64,000 nt of DNA from Edolisoma coerulescens. Taxonomy: Eukaryota; Chordata; Aves; Passeriformes; Campephagidae. Below, one piece after another: positions 63,502-64,000 of the stretch (position 1 is the stretch's first letter; every line of letters begins with the position of its first letter). A model generated the notes under the pieces. It was not told the origin of the DNA, did no database searches, and saw only the letters and a list, made by a program, of their open reading frames with translations. The stretch lies in the NCBI GenBank assembly GCA_013397115.1, contig VWZW01002312.1:1304062-1368061 (forward strand), read 5' to 3'. The translations under genes and the position numbers were made by a program.

Positions 63502-64000
63502 TAAGTAAAGTTCAGGTTCATGACCACCTGAGGAACCTGAATGTACACAAGTCAATGGGTCAGTGAGATGCATCCCAGAGTCCTGAGGGAAATGGCTGAT
63601 GTAGGTGCCAAGCCACTCTCCATAATATTTGAAAAGTCGCAGCAGTCAAGTGAAGTCCCAGGTGCCTGGAAAAGGGGAAACATCATACTCATATTTTAAA
63701 AGGGTAGAAAGGACAACCTTGGGAACTACTGACCTGTCAGCCTCACCTCTGTGCCTGGAATATCATGGAACTGATCCTCCTAGAAGCTGTGCTAAGGCAC
63801 GTGGAGGGCAGGGACATTATTTGATGCAGCCAGCACAGATGCACCAAGGGCAAGTCCTGCCTGACCAACCCACTGGCCTTCCGTGGTGGACTGACTGCAT
63901 CAGTGGACAAGGGAAGGGCTGTGGCTGTCCTGCACTTCTGTAAAGCCTTTGACATGGTCCCTCACAACATCCTTCTCTCTAAACTGGAGAGAGATGGATT
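63160..64000 (+). mobile_element. CR1 LINE ORF2 (reverse-transcriptase part), plus strand, runs off the edge
   Basis: After the falsely duplicated block the plus strand reads, across frameshifts, the CR1 ORF2 sequence: LNNF near the start, then HLRNLNVHKSMG, EMHPRVL, 'EVPGAWKRGNI'-like wording, NLGNY-PVSLTSVPG, LLEAVLRHVE, QGQVLPDQPT-type frameshifted remains of KGKSCLTN, and CKAFDMVPHNILLSKLERDG at the right edge. The C-terminal part lies outside the window. It is broken by frameshifts and an in-frame stop, so not active. The CR1 part of the duplicated block should be counted once. Confidence 0.9.

Overview
The window looks like bird nuclear DNA, probably a songbird or close relative, from a short-read draft assembly. 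The evidence is repeat content. There are four recognisable chicken-repeat-1 (CR1) LINE copies, two with the typical 3' end motif around catagaatc. There are at least two, probably three, much older CR1/L3-type copies. There is also one avian endogenous-retrovirus-like LTR of the family that ends in 'acctggcatccagcc...'. Introns are AT-rich with long AT tracts, and no gene is intronless. No bacterial, plasmid, CRISPR or tRNA/rRNA feature was seen.

The main result is on the minus strand. Twelve exon-like segments between 40,676 and 368 can be joined from high to low coordinate so that every splice junction keeps one open reading frame: 40.6k, 39.9k, 39.2k, 38.6k, 36.4k, 33.7k, 25.2k, 21.55k, 20.6k, 12.2k, 6.4k and 0.43k. 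Phases, written as in-to-out, run 2-1, 1-1, 1-2, 2-1, 1-0, 0-2, 2-0, 0-2, 2-1, 1-2, 2-2, 2-1. The sum is 1,280 nt, about 426 codons, open at both ends. The large members (38.6k, 36.4k, 33.7k, 0.43k) are well supported. The 35-41 nt members are weak, because similar tiny open exons also turn up by chance here. I do not recognise the protein and give no gene symbol. A further well-formed exon at 58.08-58.34k (minus) may be an upstream exon of the same gene.

A CpG-rich block at 32.78-33.26k and a GC-box cluster with a perfect splice donor at 31.67-31.85k lie between the 33.7k and 25.2k exons. Either they are an internal promoter of one long gene, or there are two tandem minus-strand genes. In the second case the upstream one stops at 33,554 (TGA, then AATAAA at 33,490-33,495) and the downstream one starts near 31.8k.

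Repeats by position: old CR1 (minus) 12.45-13.95k; CR1 (minus) 6.69-7.17k; CR1 (plus) 17.43-18.18k; LTR 18.56-19.62k; old CR1 (plus) 29.65-30.11k; CR1 (minus) 50.56-51.0k; old CR1 (minus) 53.69-54.36k; CR1 with reverse-transcriptase reading (plus) 63.16k to the right edge. Two exact direct duplications (274 bp at 18,920/19,195 and 212 bp at 63,077/63,290) each have a single N exactly at the junction. They are almost certainly assembly errors, not biology. The remaining sequence is intron or intergenic DNA in which I see no supported gene.
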